DNA of 64,000 bases from Azospirillum sp. TSO35-2 (GCF_003116095.1 NZ_LGRA01000013.1:63342-127341); one strand, 5' to 3'. Numbered from the stretch's first letter, positions 1-8,738 are shown. The notes: generated from the letters alone by a model not told the origin. Made by a program: numbers and translations.

Positions 1-560
1 ATCGCCGTCACCGGCACGCCGCAGGCGCGGGCCATCTCCGGGTCCTGCGCCGTCGCGCGCAGCCGGCGGCCGAGTTGCGTGCGGCCGAACACCCATTGCT
101 GCGCCCCGATCAGCAGCGCCGCCACCGCGATGATGGCGAGCGACTGCTCGGGCAGCGCCAGCCCGCCGAGACGCAGCGTGTCGTCGCCGAACAGCGGCGG
201 CGCGGCGCGCGGCTCCGGCCCGAACAGGATGGCGGCGCCGTTCTGCAGGATGATGCCAACCGCGATGGTGCTGATGAAGACCGACACCGGCGGCCGGTTG
301 CGCAGCGGCAGATAGGCCACCACCGCCAGCAGCAGCCCAAGCGCGGCCATCAGCGCCAGCACCACCGGCAGCAGCACGATGCCCGGCAGGGGGATCAGCG
401 GCGCCGCCGCCACGCCGAGCAGCCCGCCGGCCATCACCAGGTCGCCCTGGGCAAAGTTCACCGCCGCGGTGGCGTTCAGCACCAGCACGAAGCCCAGCGC
501 CACCAGCGCATAGGCGGCCCCCAGCGCCACGCCATTGACCAGCAGTTGCAGCGCCGCCAT
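1..560 (-). CDS. LivH-type ABC transporter permease (partial, runs off left end)
   Basis: Inner-membrane permease of the branched-chain amino acid (HAAT/LivH) class. About 186 N-terminal residues are visible. They begin MAALQLLVNGVALGAAYALV and include the LivH-like stretch NFAQGDLVMAGG, followed by several long hydrophobic segments. The C-terminus lies beyond base 1. The ATG is 4 bases after the stop of the binding-protein gene, so the two are co-transcribed. Both sit downstream of a TPP riboswitch, so the likely cargo is thiamine or a thiamine precursor rather than leucine. The family call comes from sequence; the cargo is inferred from regulation. Confidence 0.88.
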   Translation of the reverse strand, partial: MAALQLLVNGVALGAAYALVALGFVLVLNATAAVNFAQGDLVMAGGLLGVAAAPLIPLPGIVLLPVVLALMAALGLLLAVVAYLPLRNRPPVSVFISTIAVGIILQNGAAILFGPEPRAAPPLFGDDTLRLGGLALPEQSLAIIAVAALLIGAQQWVFGRTQLGRRLRATAQDPEMARACGVPVTA

Positions 561-564
561 CGGC

Positions 565-1689
565 TCACTGCGCCGCGAGGGTCGGGTCGTCGTACCGCTT
601 GGCCAGCTTCGGCACCCGGCTGGTCCCGTCGTAGCAGACGATGACGGCCGAATGGGCCATGTTCCCCTTGCCGTCGGACTTGTAGGTCATCGCCAGCCCC
701 TGGAATGCCTCCGCCGACAGCGCCTTGCGGATGGCGTCGGGACTGCGGGCGCCGGCCTTCACCGCCTCCAGCACCATGGTCATGCCGTCATACTGGCCGA
801 GCGCGAAGGCGTCCGGCTCCTTGCCGAAGGCGGCGCGGTAGCTGTCGGTGAAGGCCTGCATCTCCGCCGAACCGCCGGACACCGGGGAGGCCGCGGTTTC
901 GGCGCAGACGCCCTTCAGCTCCGACGGCTCCAGCAGCGCCGCCGTGCTCGGCTGGTGCATGGCGGAGCCGGCGACGATCGGCAGGGTGACGCCGCTGGAC
1001 GCCGCCTGGCGCAGCAGCAGCGCGGTCGGGCCGGAATGCAGGTGCAGCACCAGCACGTCGGGGCCGGCGGCCAGCGCCTTGGTCAGCACCGGCAGCAGGT
1101 CCTTGGCCGCCGGGTCCACCCCCTCCTCGAACACCGGGGTGACGCCCAGCGCCTTGAAGGCGGCGTCGAGGTGGGTCTTGCCGCTCTGGCCATAGGCGGT
1201 GGTCTGGTAGATGACGGCAGGACGGCGCTTGCCCAGTTCCTCCACCACATAGCGGGCGTGGGCGGATTTGGTCACCGCGTCGCCGGGGAAGAAGCGGAAG
1301 ACCCAGGGATTGCCCTGCTCGGTGATCGAGGCGGTGCCGGACACCGTCACCAGCGGCAGCTTCAGCTCCTGCGCCAGCGGCAGCATCGCCAGCATCTGGG
1401 TGCCGAGCATGCTGGCCGCCACCGCACCGACCGTGCCGCTGCCGGCCGCGCGCTCCAGCGCCGTCACCGCGGCCTCCGGCGAGGTGCCGGTGTCGACCAC
1501 CTCCGACGCGACGGTGATGCCGGCCGGCGTCTGCTTCAGCGCCAGGACCGCGCCGTTGCGCTGGCTGGTGCCCTCCAGCGACAGGAATCCGGTCAGCGGC
1601 ACCAGCACCGGGAAGGACAGCGTGTCGGCCCTGGCCGCGATGGGAACGCCCGCCAGCAGGCCGATCAGAAGGGAAAGCGCGCGCCGCAT
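565..1689 (-). CDS. Liv-type ABC transporter periplasmic substrate-binding protein, TPP-riboswitch controlled
   Basis: A 374-residue periplasmic binding protein of the LivK/Peripla_BP_6 type. A signal peptide ends near ARA-DT (about residue 21). The mature part starts with the LivK-like 'FPVLVPLTG' strand and 'NGAVLALKQ'. The middle contains VVTVSGTAS-like and VIYQTTAYGQSGK segments typical of the two-lobed fold. A good Shine-Dalgarno (GAGGAG) lies 8 bases before the ATG. About 80 bases separate the start from the TPP riboswitch. The permease gene follows after 4 bases. Family homology alone would suggest amino acids; the riboswitch points to thiamine, HMP or thiazole moieties. The cargo is not proven. 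Confidence 0.88.
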   Translation of the reverse strand: MRRALSLLIGLLAGVPIAARADTLSFPVLVPLTGFLSLEGTSQRNGAVLALKQTPAGITVASEVVDTGTSPEAAVTALERAAGSGTVGAVAASMLGTQMLAMLPLAQELKLPLVTVSGTASITEQGNPWVFRFFPGDAVTKSAHARYVVEELGKRRPAVIYQTTAYGQSGKTHLDAAFKALGVTPVFEEGVDPAAKDLLPVLTKALAAGPDVLVLHLHSGPTALLLRQAASSGVTLPIVAGSAMHQPSTAALLEPSELKGVCAETAASPVSGGSAEMQAFTDSYRAAFGKEPDAFALGQYDGMTMVLEAVKAGARSPDAIRKALSAEAFQGLAMTYKSDGKGNMAHSAVIVCYDGTSRVPKLAKRYDDPTLAAQ

Positions 1690-1768
1690 GACCGAATACT
1701 CCTCACTCGCGCCGGCGGCAGGGGGCGACGCGGGAGGACGGGCCGTCAGGCGGATCGTCGGGTCCGGT

Positions 1769-1862
1769 CGGCTCCCTTCGCCGGCATGACCCGGATCAGG
1801 TTCGATGGGTGTGTCTCAGCCCGTGCAGCCGCGCATCCTGCGCCGGCACGGGCACCCCAGCC
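1769..1862 (-). promoter_or_regulatory. TPP (THI-box) riboswitch
   Basis: Read on the minus strand, the leader contains the conserved TPP aptamer blocks in order. These are CTGGGGTGCCCG, then GGGCTGAGACACACCC, then GAACCTGATCCGGGTCATGC, then CCGGCGAAGGGAGC. These match the thi-box consensus almost base for base, with a variable P3-like stem between the first two blocks. It lies about 80 bases upstream of the Liv-type binding-protein start, so that operon should be shut down by thiamine pyrophosphate. Whether control is at termination or translation cannot be told from the sequence. Confidence 0.96.
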
Positions 1863-1902
1863 GTGAACGAGGGGCGAGAGTGTCGCCGCCCGGCGTCCTC
1901 TG

Positions 1903-2817
1903 TCAAGCACCCAGCCGGCGGCGCGCCACCAGCGTTTCACGATGCAGGATGTAGAGCCCGCTGCCGATGATGACCATGGCGCCGGCCAGCACCGGCACCG
2001 TCGGCAGGTCGCCGAACACCAGCCAGCCGAACAGGCTGGCCCACACCATGCCGGTGTACTCGAACGGCGCCACCACCGATGGCGGCGCCCGGCGGAAGGC
2101 CTGGGTCAGCAGCACCTGCGCCCCGGCCCCGACGGCGCCCACCAGCGCCATCAGCCCCAGCGCCGCGGCGGTCGGCGCCGTCCACACCGGCAGCGCCAGC
2201 GCGCCGCTGACCACCGTCGTCGTCAGCAGCAGATAGAGCACGATCGACGCGCTGGTTTCGGTCCGCGACAGCCCGCGCACCGCCAGCGCCGCCAGCGCGT
2301 AGAACAGCGCCGCGGTCAGCCCGACCAACACCGGCACCAGCGGCGCCCCGGCCGACGGCTGCGCCATCACCACGACGCCGCCGAAGCCGGCGACCACCGC
2401 CAGCCAGCGCCGCCAGCCCACCGGTTCGCCCAGCAGCGGGGCGGACAGCGCGGTGATGAACAGCGGCCCGGCAAAGCTCAGCACATAGACGTCGGCGAGC
2501 GGCAACTCCTTGAACGCGTAGAAGAAGCAGCCCATCGAGATCAGCCCGGCGAAGGCACGCCAGACATGGCCCAGCGGCCGCCGCGTCCGCATCGCCGCCA
2601 GCCCGCCGCCGCGCACCAGGGTGTAGCCGCCGACCATCAGGAAGGCGACCAGCGAGCGGACGAACATCAGCTGCGGCACCGGATAGTCGGCGGTCAGCAG
2701 CTTGATCAGCGTGTCCATCGCCGCGAACAGCAGGATCGCGCCCAGGAAGCAGCCGACGGCGTAGGGAACCGAATCGGCCTCGGCGGGCAGCAGCTCGGCG
2801 GTTTCGGCGTCGGTCAT
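1903..2817 (-). CDS. DMT superfamily (EamA) transporter
   Basis: An integral membrane protein of about 304 residues with ten hydrophobic segments arranged as two EamA repeats. It starts near FLGAILLFAAMDTLIKLL and ends ...VIIGSGLYILHRE. Such proteins export or import small metabolites, and the substrate cannot be read from sequence. I chose the ATG at 2817 (MTDAETAEL). An in-frame TTG 7 codons upstream has no better Shine-Dalgarno. It closely resembles in layout the EamA protein at 44540-45442, including the C-terminal GSGLxIxxRE motif, so the two are probably paralogues. It lies just upstream of the riboswitch-controlled operon on the same strand, and the two genes are separated by that leader. 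Confidence 0.85.
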   Translation of the reverse strand: MTDAETAELLPAEADSVPYAVGCFLGAILLFAAMDTLIKLLTADYPVPQLMFVRSLVAFLMVGGYTLVRGGGLAAMRTRRPLGHVWRAFAGLISMGCFFYAFKELPLADVYVLSFAGPLFITALSAPLLGEPVGWRRWLAVVAGFGGVVVMAQPSAGAPLVPVLVGLTAALFYALAALAVRGLSRTETSASIVLYLLLTTTVVSGALALPVWTAPTAAALGLMALVGAVGAGAQVLLTQAFRRAPPSVVAPFEYTGMVWASLFGWLVFGDLPTVPVLAGAMVIIGSGLYILHRETLVARRRLGA

Positions 2818-2983
2818 GGGATCGGTTCGGGACAGCAATGGCGGGGGATGCCCACATTATGGGCAAACGCCGCCGCGTCCCAATGCCGCAACCGCAGGTC
2901 AGACCGGCGTGGATCCCGAACCGGTCCAGCCGGCATGCCCCTCCCCGGCCGAAGGCACAGAGCGCCGATGGCGGATCGGCCGA

Positions 2984-3352
2984 TTACCGGCTTCTGGCCT
3001 TCCGGGCCGCGTAGCGCGCGTCGCGGGCGGCCTTCGCCTCGGCTTCCTTTGCCACTTGGCGCGCCGCCCGCTCGACGGTTTCCTGGGCGTCCAGCGCCTC
3101 GCGGGCGGCACGCTCGGCCTGTTTGGCCTGCAACGCCTCCTGTTCGGCGGCCTTGCGCGCGTCACGCTCGGCCTGACGCCCAGCCTCGCGGGCCTCGCGA
3201 GCCTCACGGACGGCCCGCCGGGCCTCTTCCCGTTCCACGAAGACCGGATCGTTCACACCCGGCTGCGCCTTGAATTTCTCGAGCAGCGCCTTTTTCGCGC
3301 TGGCGGCCGTGCTCAACCGTTCGGAAAGGCCCGCGTTCTTGAAACCGTTCAT
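2984..3352 (-). CDS. DUF6481 family charged coiled-coil protein
   Basis: A 122-residue, very Ala/Arg/Glu-rich protein starting MNGFKNAGLSERLSTAASAK. It has the alphaproteobacterial DUF6481 signature: an N-terminal 'FK..GLSERLS.AA.AKKALLEKF+AQPG' block, a long heptad-like helix of AREA/AEQEA repeats, and an ARDARYAARKARSR tail. The ATG at 3352 is preceded by AGGAAA at about 12 bases; a longer in-frame version has no such signal. The function of the family is unknown. A soluble coiled coil, perhaps nucleic-acid- or ribosome-associated because of its basic tail, is only a guess. The gene lies next to the cold-shock gene and on the same strand, downstream of that gene's terminator. Confidence 0.8.
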   Translation of the reverse strand: MNGFKNAGLSERLSTAASAKKALLEKFKAQPGVNDPVFVEREEARRAVREAREAREAGRQAERDARKAAEQEALQAKQAERAAREALDAQETVERAARQVAKEAEAKAARDARYAARKARSR

Positions 3353-3489
3353 GTTTGTCCATTTCCTGAATTCGGCCCTGCCCCCAGGCCGGCCGTCATG
3401 CAAATCCTACGTCGGGACCGTTCGCCGAAGGCGGCGATGCGGCGCTGGACATCAACCGTCCCGGCGCCGGCGTTCCCGGATTCCAATAC

Positions 3490-3512
3490 AAAAAGGGCGG
3501 CCGGAGCCGCCC
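3490..3512 (-). terminator. Rho-independent terminator of the cold-shock gene
   Basis: On the minus strand a GGGCGGC-TCCG-GCCGCCC hairpin is followed directly by TTTTT. It begins 22 bases past the stop codon of the cold-shock gene, a classic intrinsic terminator. Confidence 0.9.
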
Positions 3513-3534
3513 TTCCTTGCCGAACCGGCTGCGC

Positions 3535-3744
3535 TCAGAGCGCGCGCAGGTTCTCGGCAGCAACCTTGCCGCGACGCGGATCGCGAACGGCATCGAAGGA
3601 GAGCTTCTGGCCTTCCCCAAGGTTGCTGATCCCGGCGCGCTCGACGGCGGAGATGTGGACGAACACGTCGGCCGTGCCGTCTTCCGGCTGGATGAAGCCG
3701 AAGCCCTTGGTGGCGTTGAAGAACTTGACGGTACCAATAGCCAT
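3535..3744 (-). CDS. cspA: CspA-family cold-shock protein
   Basis: A 69-residue single-domain OB-fold protein. [21 protein letters not shown] carries RNP1 (KGFGFI), and VFVHISAV carries RNP2. It binds single-stranded RNA or DNA and acts as an RNA chaperone. The start at 3744 is supported by AGGAAGGGAAG about 6 bases upstream; longer in-frame starts would add a non-homologous tail. The roughly 250 bases upstream hold no gene and probably include a long leader, as is common for csp mRNAs. A strong intrinsic terminator follows. Which of the several csp paralogues this is cannot be told. Confidence 0.95.
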   Translation of the reverse strand: MAIGTVKFFNATKGFGFIQPEDGTADVFVHISAVERAGISNLGEGQKLSFDAVRDPRRGKVAAENLRAL

Positions 3745-4001
3745 GGATCGCTTCCCTTCCTGGCTGTTGCCCCACACGACGTTGCGTGAGGCATCAATTT
3801 CACTTCGGGAAGAGACCCAGATCCAGTGACGGATCAGAATAGCATAGCCCAGAGTAACGTCGACCAGTCAGAGGTAAGGCGCGCCCCGGCAACTTACAAG
3901 TGAAAACTTGCGATTGCCGGCAATTGCATGGTTTGGTTGCCATGGCGCGGGGTCGGTGAGAGGCTTTTCATTTGATCGAGGGGCGTCCGTATTCACGTCC
4001 C

Positions 4002-4334
4002 TCACCGGGTCAGCACCATCACCAGCCGCTCGACCGGGGTGTCGTTGACCAGATGCGACTCGACGATCTCGTCGATGTCCTCCGGCGTTTCGGGGCGGTA
4101 CCAGATGCCGTCGGGATAGACCACCATCAGCGGCCCGGCGGAGCAGAAGCCAAGGCAGCCGGTCATCGCCATGCCGACGTCGACCAGCCCCTTGCCCTGG
4201 ATTTTCTGGTCGAGTCGCTGCCACAGCGGGTGCGCGCCCTTGGCGGCGCAACTGCCGCGCGGGTGGCCGGGCGGGCGCTGCTGGGCGCAGCAGAAGACGT
4301 GATGGCGGAAGGTCTGCGGGATATCCAGCGGCAT
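4002..4334 (-). CDS. Thioredoxin-like 2Fe-2S ferredoxin
   Basis: About 110 residues starting MPLDIPQTFRHHVFCC. The pattern HHVFCCAQQRP.GHPRGSCA, then GCLGFCSAGPLMVVYPDGIWY, is that of the thioredoxin-like [2Fe-2S] ferredoxin family (as in Azotobacter Shethna-type and Aquifex ferredoxins), which uses four cysteines in a C-x(8-12)-C...C-x3-C arrangement. It is probably a cytoplasmic electron carrier; its partner is unknown. The start at 4334 is preferred because GGAG lies 8 bases upstream. ATGs 4 and 14 codons further up lack a Shine-Dalgarno. It is divergent from the nucleoside operon. Confidence 0.85.
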   Translation of the reverse strand: MPLDIPQTFRHHVFCCAQQRPPGHPRGSCAAKGAHPLWQRLDQKIQGKGLVDVGMAMTGCLGFCSAGPLMVVYPDGIWYRPETPEDIDEIVESHLVNDTPVERLVMVLTR

Positions 4335-4519
4335 CGGGCGCTCCATAGCCATAAATTTTTTATGGATATGGATCATGCCAGAATGCTGCGGCGCGGCAAG
4401 AATTTTGTAACGGTTCTAAGCTCGATCCCCGCCGGAAAAACCCTGGCGACTAAAAGTCTTGGTCAGGGCGTGAATTGCCGGTTAAGAATCCGGTCAGGGG
4501 CAATCCGGGGGAAGCCGTG

Positions 4520-5665
4520 GTGCTGAGCGGGTCGGGGAAAGGGCAGCCGGGCGCCGTGCCGGGCTGGGTCGGGTACGCGCTGCTGCCGGTTCTGAACCTC
4601 GTCGCCGCCTTCGCTCTGTCGGGGCTGGTGATCCTGGTCATCGGCGAGAATCCGGTCGACGTGCTGTCGCTGATGCTGTCGGAGGCCCTGGGCTACCCGG
4701 AGGCGATCGGCTACACCCTCTATTACACCACCGATTACGTCTTCACCGGATTGGCGGTCGCCATCGCCTTCCATTGCGGGCTGTTCAACATCGGCGGCGA
4801 GGGGCAGGCCTATCTGGGCGGGCTCGGCGCCGGGCTGGTGGCGCTGGCGCTGACCGGCTGGCCCTGGCCGGTGGTGGCGCTGCTGGCGGTGCTGGCGTCG
4901 GCCCTGTTCGGCGCCGCCTGGGCCTTCATCCCGGCGTGGCTGCAGGCCAAGCGCGGCAGCCACATCGTCATCACGACGATCATGTTCAACTTCATCGCCG
5001 CGTCGATCATGACCTGGCTGCTGGTCGATGTGCTGATCCGCCCCGGCAGCCAGTCGCCGGAAACCCGCGAGTTCGACCCCGGCGTCTGGCTGCCGTCGAT
5101 GGACCGGGCGCTCGGCTGGTTCGGCATCACCATCCCGTCCTCGCCGCTGAACCTGTCCTTCCTGTGGGCGCTGGCCTGCTGCGGCCTGTTCCACCTGTTC
5201 CTGCGCCACACCCGCTGGGGCTACGAGCTGCGCACCGTCGGCCGCAACGAGCGGGCGGCGGTCTATGCCGGCATCTCGCCGTCGCGCAACATCGTCATCG
5301 CCATGCTGATCTCCGGCGCGCTGGCCGGCTTCGTCGGGGTGAACGAGATCCTGGGCGTGCAGCACCGCGTCATCCTGAACTTCACCGGCGGCGTCGGCTT
5401 CGTCGGCATCGCCGTGGCGCTGATGGGCCGCAACCACCCGGTCGGGATCATCCTGGCAGCGCTGCTGTTCGGCGTGCTGGCCCAGGGCGGCGGCCAGGTC
5501 TCCTTCGAATACCCGACGATCAACCGCGAGCTGGTGATGGTCATCCAGGGACTGGTCATCCTGTTCGCCGGCGCGATGGAGAACCTGTTCAAGCCGCAGG
5601 TGGAGGCGCTGTTCCGGCGCCTGTTCCGGCGCCGCACGGCCGTCACTGAAGCGGGAAGGGGCTGA
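4520..5665 (+). CDS. Nucleoside ABC transporter permease 1 (NupP/YufP type)
   Basis: An inner-membrane permease of about 381 residues of the BPD_transp_2 family used by BMP-type nucleoside importers. Diagnostic stretches are FHCGLFNIGGEGQAYLGGLGAG, SHIVITTIMFNFIA, and YELRTVGRNERAAVYAGIS near the EAA-like loop. There is no ATG at the front. GTG codons at 4517 and 4520 follow GGGGGAAG, and I take 4520; a TTG at 4475 is also in frame. It is first in a six-gene operon, with the second permease starting 5 bases after its stop. No ATPase or BmpA-like binding protein is encoded nearby. Confidence 0.87.
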   Translation: MLSGSGKGQPGAVPGWVGYALLPVLNLVAAFALSGLVILVIGENPVDVLSLMLSEALGYPEAIGYTLYYTTDYVFTGLAVAIAFHCGLFNIGGEGQAYLGGLGAGLVALALTGWPWPVVALLAVLASALFGAAWAFIPAWLQAKRGSHIVITTIMFNFIAASIMTWLLVDVLIRPGSQSPETREFDPGVWLPSMDRALGWFGITIPSSPLNLSFLWALACCGLFHLFLRHTRWGYELRTVGRNERAAVYAGISPSRNIVIAMLISGALAGFVGVNEILGVQHRVILNFTGGVGFVGIAVALMGRNHPVGIILAALLFGVLAQGGGQVSFEYPTINRELVMVIQGLVILFAGAMENLFKPQVEALFRRLFRRRTAVTEAGRG

Positions 5666-5670
5666 CGGCG

Positions 5671-6645
5671 ATGGATGACGCGCTGCTGCTCGCCCTGCAA
5701 CTGCTGGCCGCCACCATCCGCGTGGCGACGCCGCTGGTGCTCGCCGCCTTCGCCGGGATGTATTGCGAGCGGTCGGGCGTCGTCGACATCGGGCTGGAGG
5801 GCAAGATGCTGGCCGGCGCCTTCTTCGCCGCCGCCGTTGCCTCGGCCACCGTCAACCCATGGCTGGGGCTGCTGGCCGGCATCGCCGCCGGGGTGGCGCT
5901 GGCGCTGATCCACGGCTTCGCCTGCATCACCCACAACGGCAACCAGGTGGTGTCGGGGATGGCGATCAACATCCTGGTCGCCGGGCTGGCCCCGACGCTG
6001 GCCTACGCGTGGTTCAAGCAGGGCGGCCAGACCCCGCTGCTGCCGGCGGAGGCGCGCCTCCCGGCGGTGGAGTTGCCGGGGGTCGAGGCGCTGTCCGGCG
6101 TGCCGGTGCTGGGACCGGTCTGCCGGGAACTGCTGAACGGCAACAACATCCTGATCTGGGTGACGCTGGTCGTGGTGATCGCGACGCATTGGGTGCTCTA
6201 CCGCTCGCGCTTCGGGCTCCGGCTGCGCGCGGTGGGGGAAAACCCGGCGGCGGTCGACACCGCCGGCCTGTCGGTGACGCGGCTGCGCTATCAGGCGCTG
6301 CTGGTGACCGGGGCGCTGACCGGCATGGCCGGGGCCTACCTCTCCACCGGGCACGGCGCCGGCTTTGTCCGCGACATGACCGCCGGCAAGGGCTATCTGG
6401 CGCTGGCGGCGCTGATCTTCGGCAAATGGCGGCCGGGGCCGACCCTGTTCGCCTGCCTGCTGTTCGCCTTCACCGACGCGGTGCAGGTGCGGTTGCAGGG
6501 CGTGGCGCTGCCGGGGATCGGCGTCATCCCGGTGCAGTTCATCCAGATGCTGCCCTATGTGCTGACCGTCCTGCTGCTGGCCGGCTTTGTCGGCAAGGCC
6601 ATCGCCCCGAAGGCGAGCGGCATCCCCTATGTCAAGGAGCGCTGA
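5671..6645 (+). CDS. Nucleoside ABC transporter permease 2 (NupQ/YufQ type)
   Basis: A 324-residue partner permease of the same BPD_transp_2 family. It shows GMYCERSGVVDIGLEGKMLAG near the N-terminus, NGNQVVSGMAINILVAGL in the middle, and FGLRLRAVGENPAAVDTAGL in the cytoplasmic coupling loop. With the upstream permease it would form the heterodimeric channel for nucleosides; the downstream salvage enzymes support that substrate. It starts 5 bases after the previous stop, and cdd begins 3 bases after its own. Confidence 0.9.
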   Translation: MDDALLLALQLLAATIRVATPLVLAAFAGMYCERSGVVDIGLEGKMLAGAFFAAAVASATVNPWLGLLAGIAAGVALALIHGFACITHNGNQVVSGMAINILVAGLAPTLAYAWFKQGGQTPLLPAEARLPAVELPGVEALSGVPVLGPVCRELLNGNNILIWVTLVVVIATHWVLYRSRFGLRLRAVGENPAAVDTAGLSVTRLRYQALLVTGALTGMAGAYLSTGHGAGFVRDMTAGKGYLALAALIFGKWRPGPTLFACLLFAFTDAVQVRLQGVALPGIGVIPVQFIQMLPYVLTVLLLAGFVGKAIAPKASGIPYVKER

Positions 6646-6648
6646 GCG

Positions 6649-7068
6649 ATGGCCGACACGCCCGACTTGTCCCTCCTGATCGAGGCCGCCCGCGCCGCGC
6701 GGGAGAACGCCCACGCCCCCTATTCGAAATTCAAGGTCGGCGCCGCCATCCTCGGCGAATCGGGCCGCATCTTCGCCGGCTGCAACGTCGAGAACGCCGC
6801 CTACCCGCAGGGGCAGTGCGCGGAAACCAGCGCCATCGGCGCCATGGTCACCGCCGGCGACCGCCGCATCCGCATGATCGTCGTGATGGGCGGCGAGCCG
6901 GGGGCGGCGGAGCTCTGCACCCCCTGCGGCGGCTGCCGCCAGCGCATCCGCGAATTCGCCGCCCCCGATACGCCGATCCATGTCTGCGACCCGGCCGGAT
7001 TGCGGCGGAGCTTTACCCTCGACGCGCTGTTGCCGCAGTCGTTCGGCCCCACCAATTTAGCCTTCTGA
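6649..7068 (+). CDS. cdd: Cytidine deaminase
   Basis: A 139-residue homotetrameric-type zinc enzyme that converts cytidine or deoxycytidine to uridine or deoxyuridine. Zinc ligands are C57 in QCAET, with catalytic E59, and C93/C96 in PCGGCRQ. Substrate residues N46 and E48 are in GCNVENAAYPQG. The length is normal for the small Cdd class. It is the first enzyme after the permeases, so imported cytidine is funnelled to uridine. Confidence 0.97.
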   Translation: MADTPDLSLLIEAARAARENAHAPYSKFKVGAAILGESGRIFAGCNVENAAYPQGQCAETSAIGAMVTAGDRRIRMIVVMGGEPGAAELCTPCGGCRQRIREFAAPDTPIHVCDPAGLRRSFTLDALLPQSFGPTNLAF

Positions 7069-7083
7069 GCGGAGACACCCGAC

Positions 7084-7917
7084 ATGACCGCAGCCCGCGC
7101 CGCCGCGGACATCCTTCACCGTGCCCCCGGCCACCGGCCGCGGGTGGGCATCGTGCTGGGCTCCGGCCTCGGCGGCATCGCCGACCGCATCGCCGACGCC
7201 GTCGCCATCCCCTACGCCGACCTGCCGGGGTTTCCGGTCCCCAGCGTCTCCGGCCATGCCGGGCGGCTGGTGGTCGGACGGCTCGGCGGGGTGGAGGTCG
7301 CCTGCATGCAGGGCCGCGTCCACGCCTATGAGGGCAACGGCTTCGACGCGCTGAAGACCGCGGTGCGGGCGCTGAAGCTGGCCGGCTGCGACACGCTGGT
7401 GCTGACCGCCGCCGCCGGCTCGCTGCGGGTGGAGGTCGGGCCGGGCCGGCTGATGGCGATCAGCGACCATCTGAACCTGCTGGGCGCCAACCCGCTGACC
7501 GGCCCGAACGACGAGGCCTTCGGCGAGCGTTTCCCCAGCATGACCGACGCCTGGGACCCGGCGTTGCGCGGCCTGCTGCGCGACGTGGCCTCCGGCCTCG
7601 GCATCGACCTGGCGGAGGGCGTCTACGCCGCCTACCCCGGGCCGTCCTTCGAGACGCCGGCCGAGGTGCGGATGATGAAGGCGCTGGGCGCCGACGCGGT
7701 CGGCATGTCCACCGTTCCCGAATGCATCGTGGCGCGCCACTGCGGCCTCAGGGTCGCCGGCTGCGCCGTCATCACCAACCTGGGGGTCGGGCTCGGCGAC
7801 GGGCCGGTCGACCATCACCAGACGCTGACCGCCGCCGCGGCGGCCGCCACCGACCTGGAACGACTGCTGGTCGGCTTCCTCGAACGCCTGCATGAGAAGG
7901 ACGGGTCCCGGTCATGA
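7084..7917 (+). CDS. Purine nucleoside phosphorylase (PNP-II, trimeric type)
   Basis: A 277-residue enzyme that splits inosine and guanosine (or their deoxy forms) with phosphate to give base plus (deoxy)ribose-1-phosphate. Motifs are GIVLGSGLGG (phosphate loop), GRVHAYEGN, and GPSFETPAEVRMMKALGADAVGMSTVPE with the conserved substrate loop; these identify the PunA/XapA class rather than hexameric DeoD. Its stop overlaps the deoC start by 4 bases (ATGA). Bases released here could be oxidised by the XdhABC enzyme encoded 10 kb away. Confidence 0.93.
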   Translation: MTAARAAADILHRAPGHRPRVGIVLGSGLGGIADRIADAVAIPYADLPGFPVPSVSGHAGRLVVGRLGGVEVACMQGRVHAYEGNGFDALKTAVRALKLAGCDTLVLTAAAGSLRVEVGPGRLMAISDHLNLLGANPLTGPNDEAFGERFPSMTDAWDPALRGLLRDVASGLGIDLAEGVYAAYPGPSFETPAEVRMMKALGADAVGMSTVPECIVARHCGLRVAGCAVITNLGVGLGDGPVDHHQTLTAAAAAATDLERLLVGFLERLHEKDGSRS

Positions 7918-8735
7918 AACTGTCTGCCGACCTGCAAAGCGCGCTCGACGCCAGCGCCAACGCCCCGTCCGACGCCGCGCTGGCGCGCCGGGCGGTCGGG
8001 CTGCTCGACCTCACCAGCCTGAACGGCGACGACAGCGAGCGGACGGTGGAGGCGCTATGCGCCCGCGCCCAAACGCCGGCCGGGCCGGTGGCCGCCGTCT
8101 GCGTCTGGGCCCGCTTCGTCCCCACCGCGCGCAAGGCGCTGGAGGGCACGCCGGTGAAGATCGCCACCGTCGTCAATTTCCCCAGCGGCGAGGCGGACGC
8201 CACCGCCGTCGCCGCCGAGACGCGGCGGGCGATCGCCGACGGCGCCGACGAGATCGACGTCGTGCTGCCCTACAAGGCCTTCATCGACGGTGCCCGCACC
8301 CAGCCGATGAACGTGGTCAAGGCCTGCCGCGAAGCCTGCGGGACCAAGGCGCTGATGAAGGTCATCCTGGAATCGGGCGCCTTCCCCGACGCCGACCTGC
8401 TGGCCTGGGCGGCGCGCGACGCCATCGCCGCGGGGGCGGATTTCCTCAAGACCTCCACCGGCAAGACCCAGCCGGCGGCGACCCTGCCGGCGGCGGCGGT
8501 GATGCTCGACAGCATCTATGAATCGGGCAAGAGCGTCGGCTTCAAGGCGTCCGGCGGAATCCGCGACACGGCGGAGGCGGCGCGCTATCTGGCGCTGGCC
8601 GACCACATCCTGGGCGAGGGCTGGGCGACGCCGCAGACCTTCCGCTTCGGGGCGTCGAGCCTGCTCGACGCGCTGCTGGCCGCCACCGGCGACGGCGCGG
8701 ACGCGCCGGCCCCCGCGCCGGCCGGAGGATACTGA
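7914..8735 (+). CDS. deoC: Deoxyribose-phosphate aldolase
   Basis: A 273-residue class I aldolase that cleaves 2-deoxyribose-5-phosphate to glyceraldehyde-3-phosphate and acetaldehyde. The Schiff-base lysine is K179 in GADFLKTSTGK. The proton-relay lysine is K211 in GFKASGGIR, and the conserved aspartate lies in DEIDVVLPY. It overlaps the phosphorylase gene by 4 bases and is followed by deoA after 3 bases. A phosphopentomutase (deoB) would be needed to connect it to the phosphorylases, and none is in this window. Confidence 0.96.
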   Translation: MKLSADLQSALDASANAPSDAALARRAVGLLDLTSLNGDDSERTVEALCARAQTPAGPVAAVCVWARFVPTARKALEGTPVKIATVVNFPSGEADATAVAAETRRAIADGADEIDVVLPYKAFIDGARTQPMNVVKACREACGTKALMKVILESGAFPDADLLAWAARDAIAAGADFLKTSTGKTQPAATLPAAAVMLDSIYESGKSVGFKASGGIRDTAEAARYLALADHILGEGWATPQTFRFGASSLLDALLAATGDGADAPAPAPAGGY

Positions 8736-8738
8736 GCG

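Noticed and set aside
535..1866. Long open reading frame opposite the Liv-type binding protein, and many similar long frames across the window
   Set aside because: In GC-rich DNA the antisense and third frames stay open. These translations are His/Arg/Gln-rich without family motifs, while the opposite strand has a clear protein.
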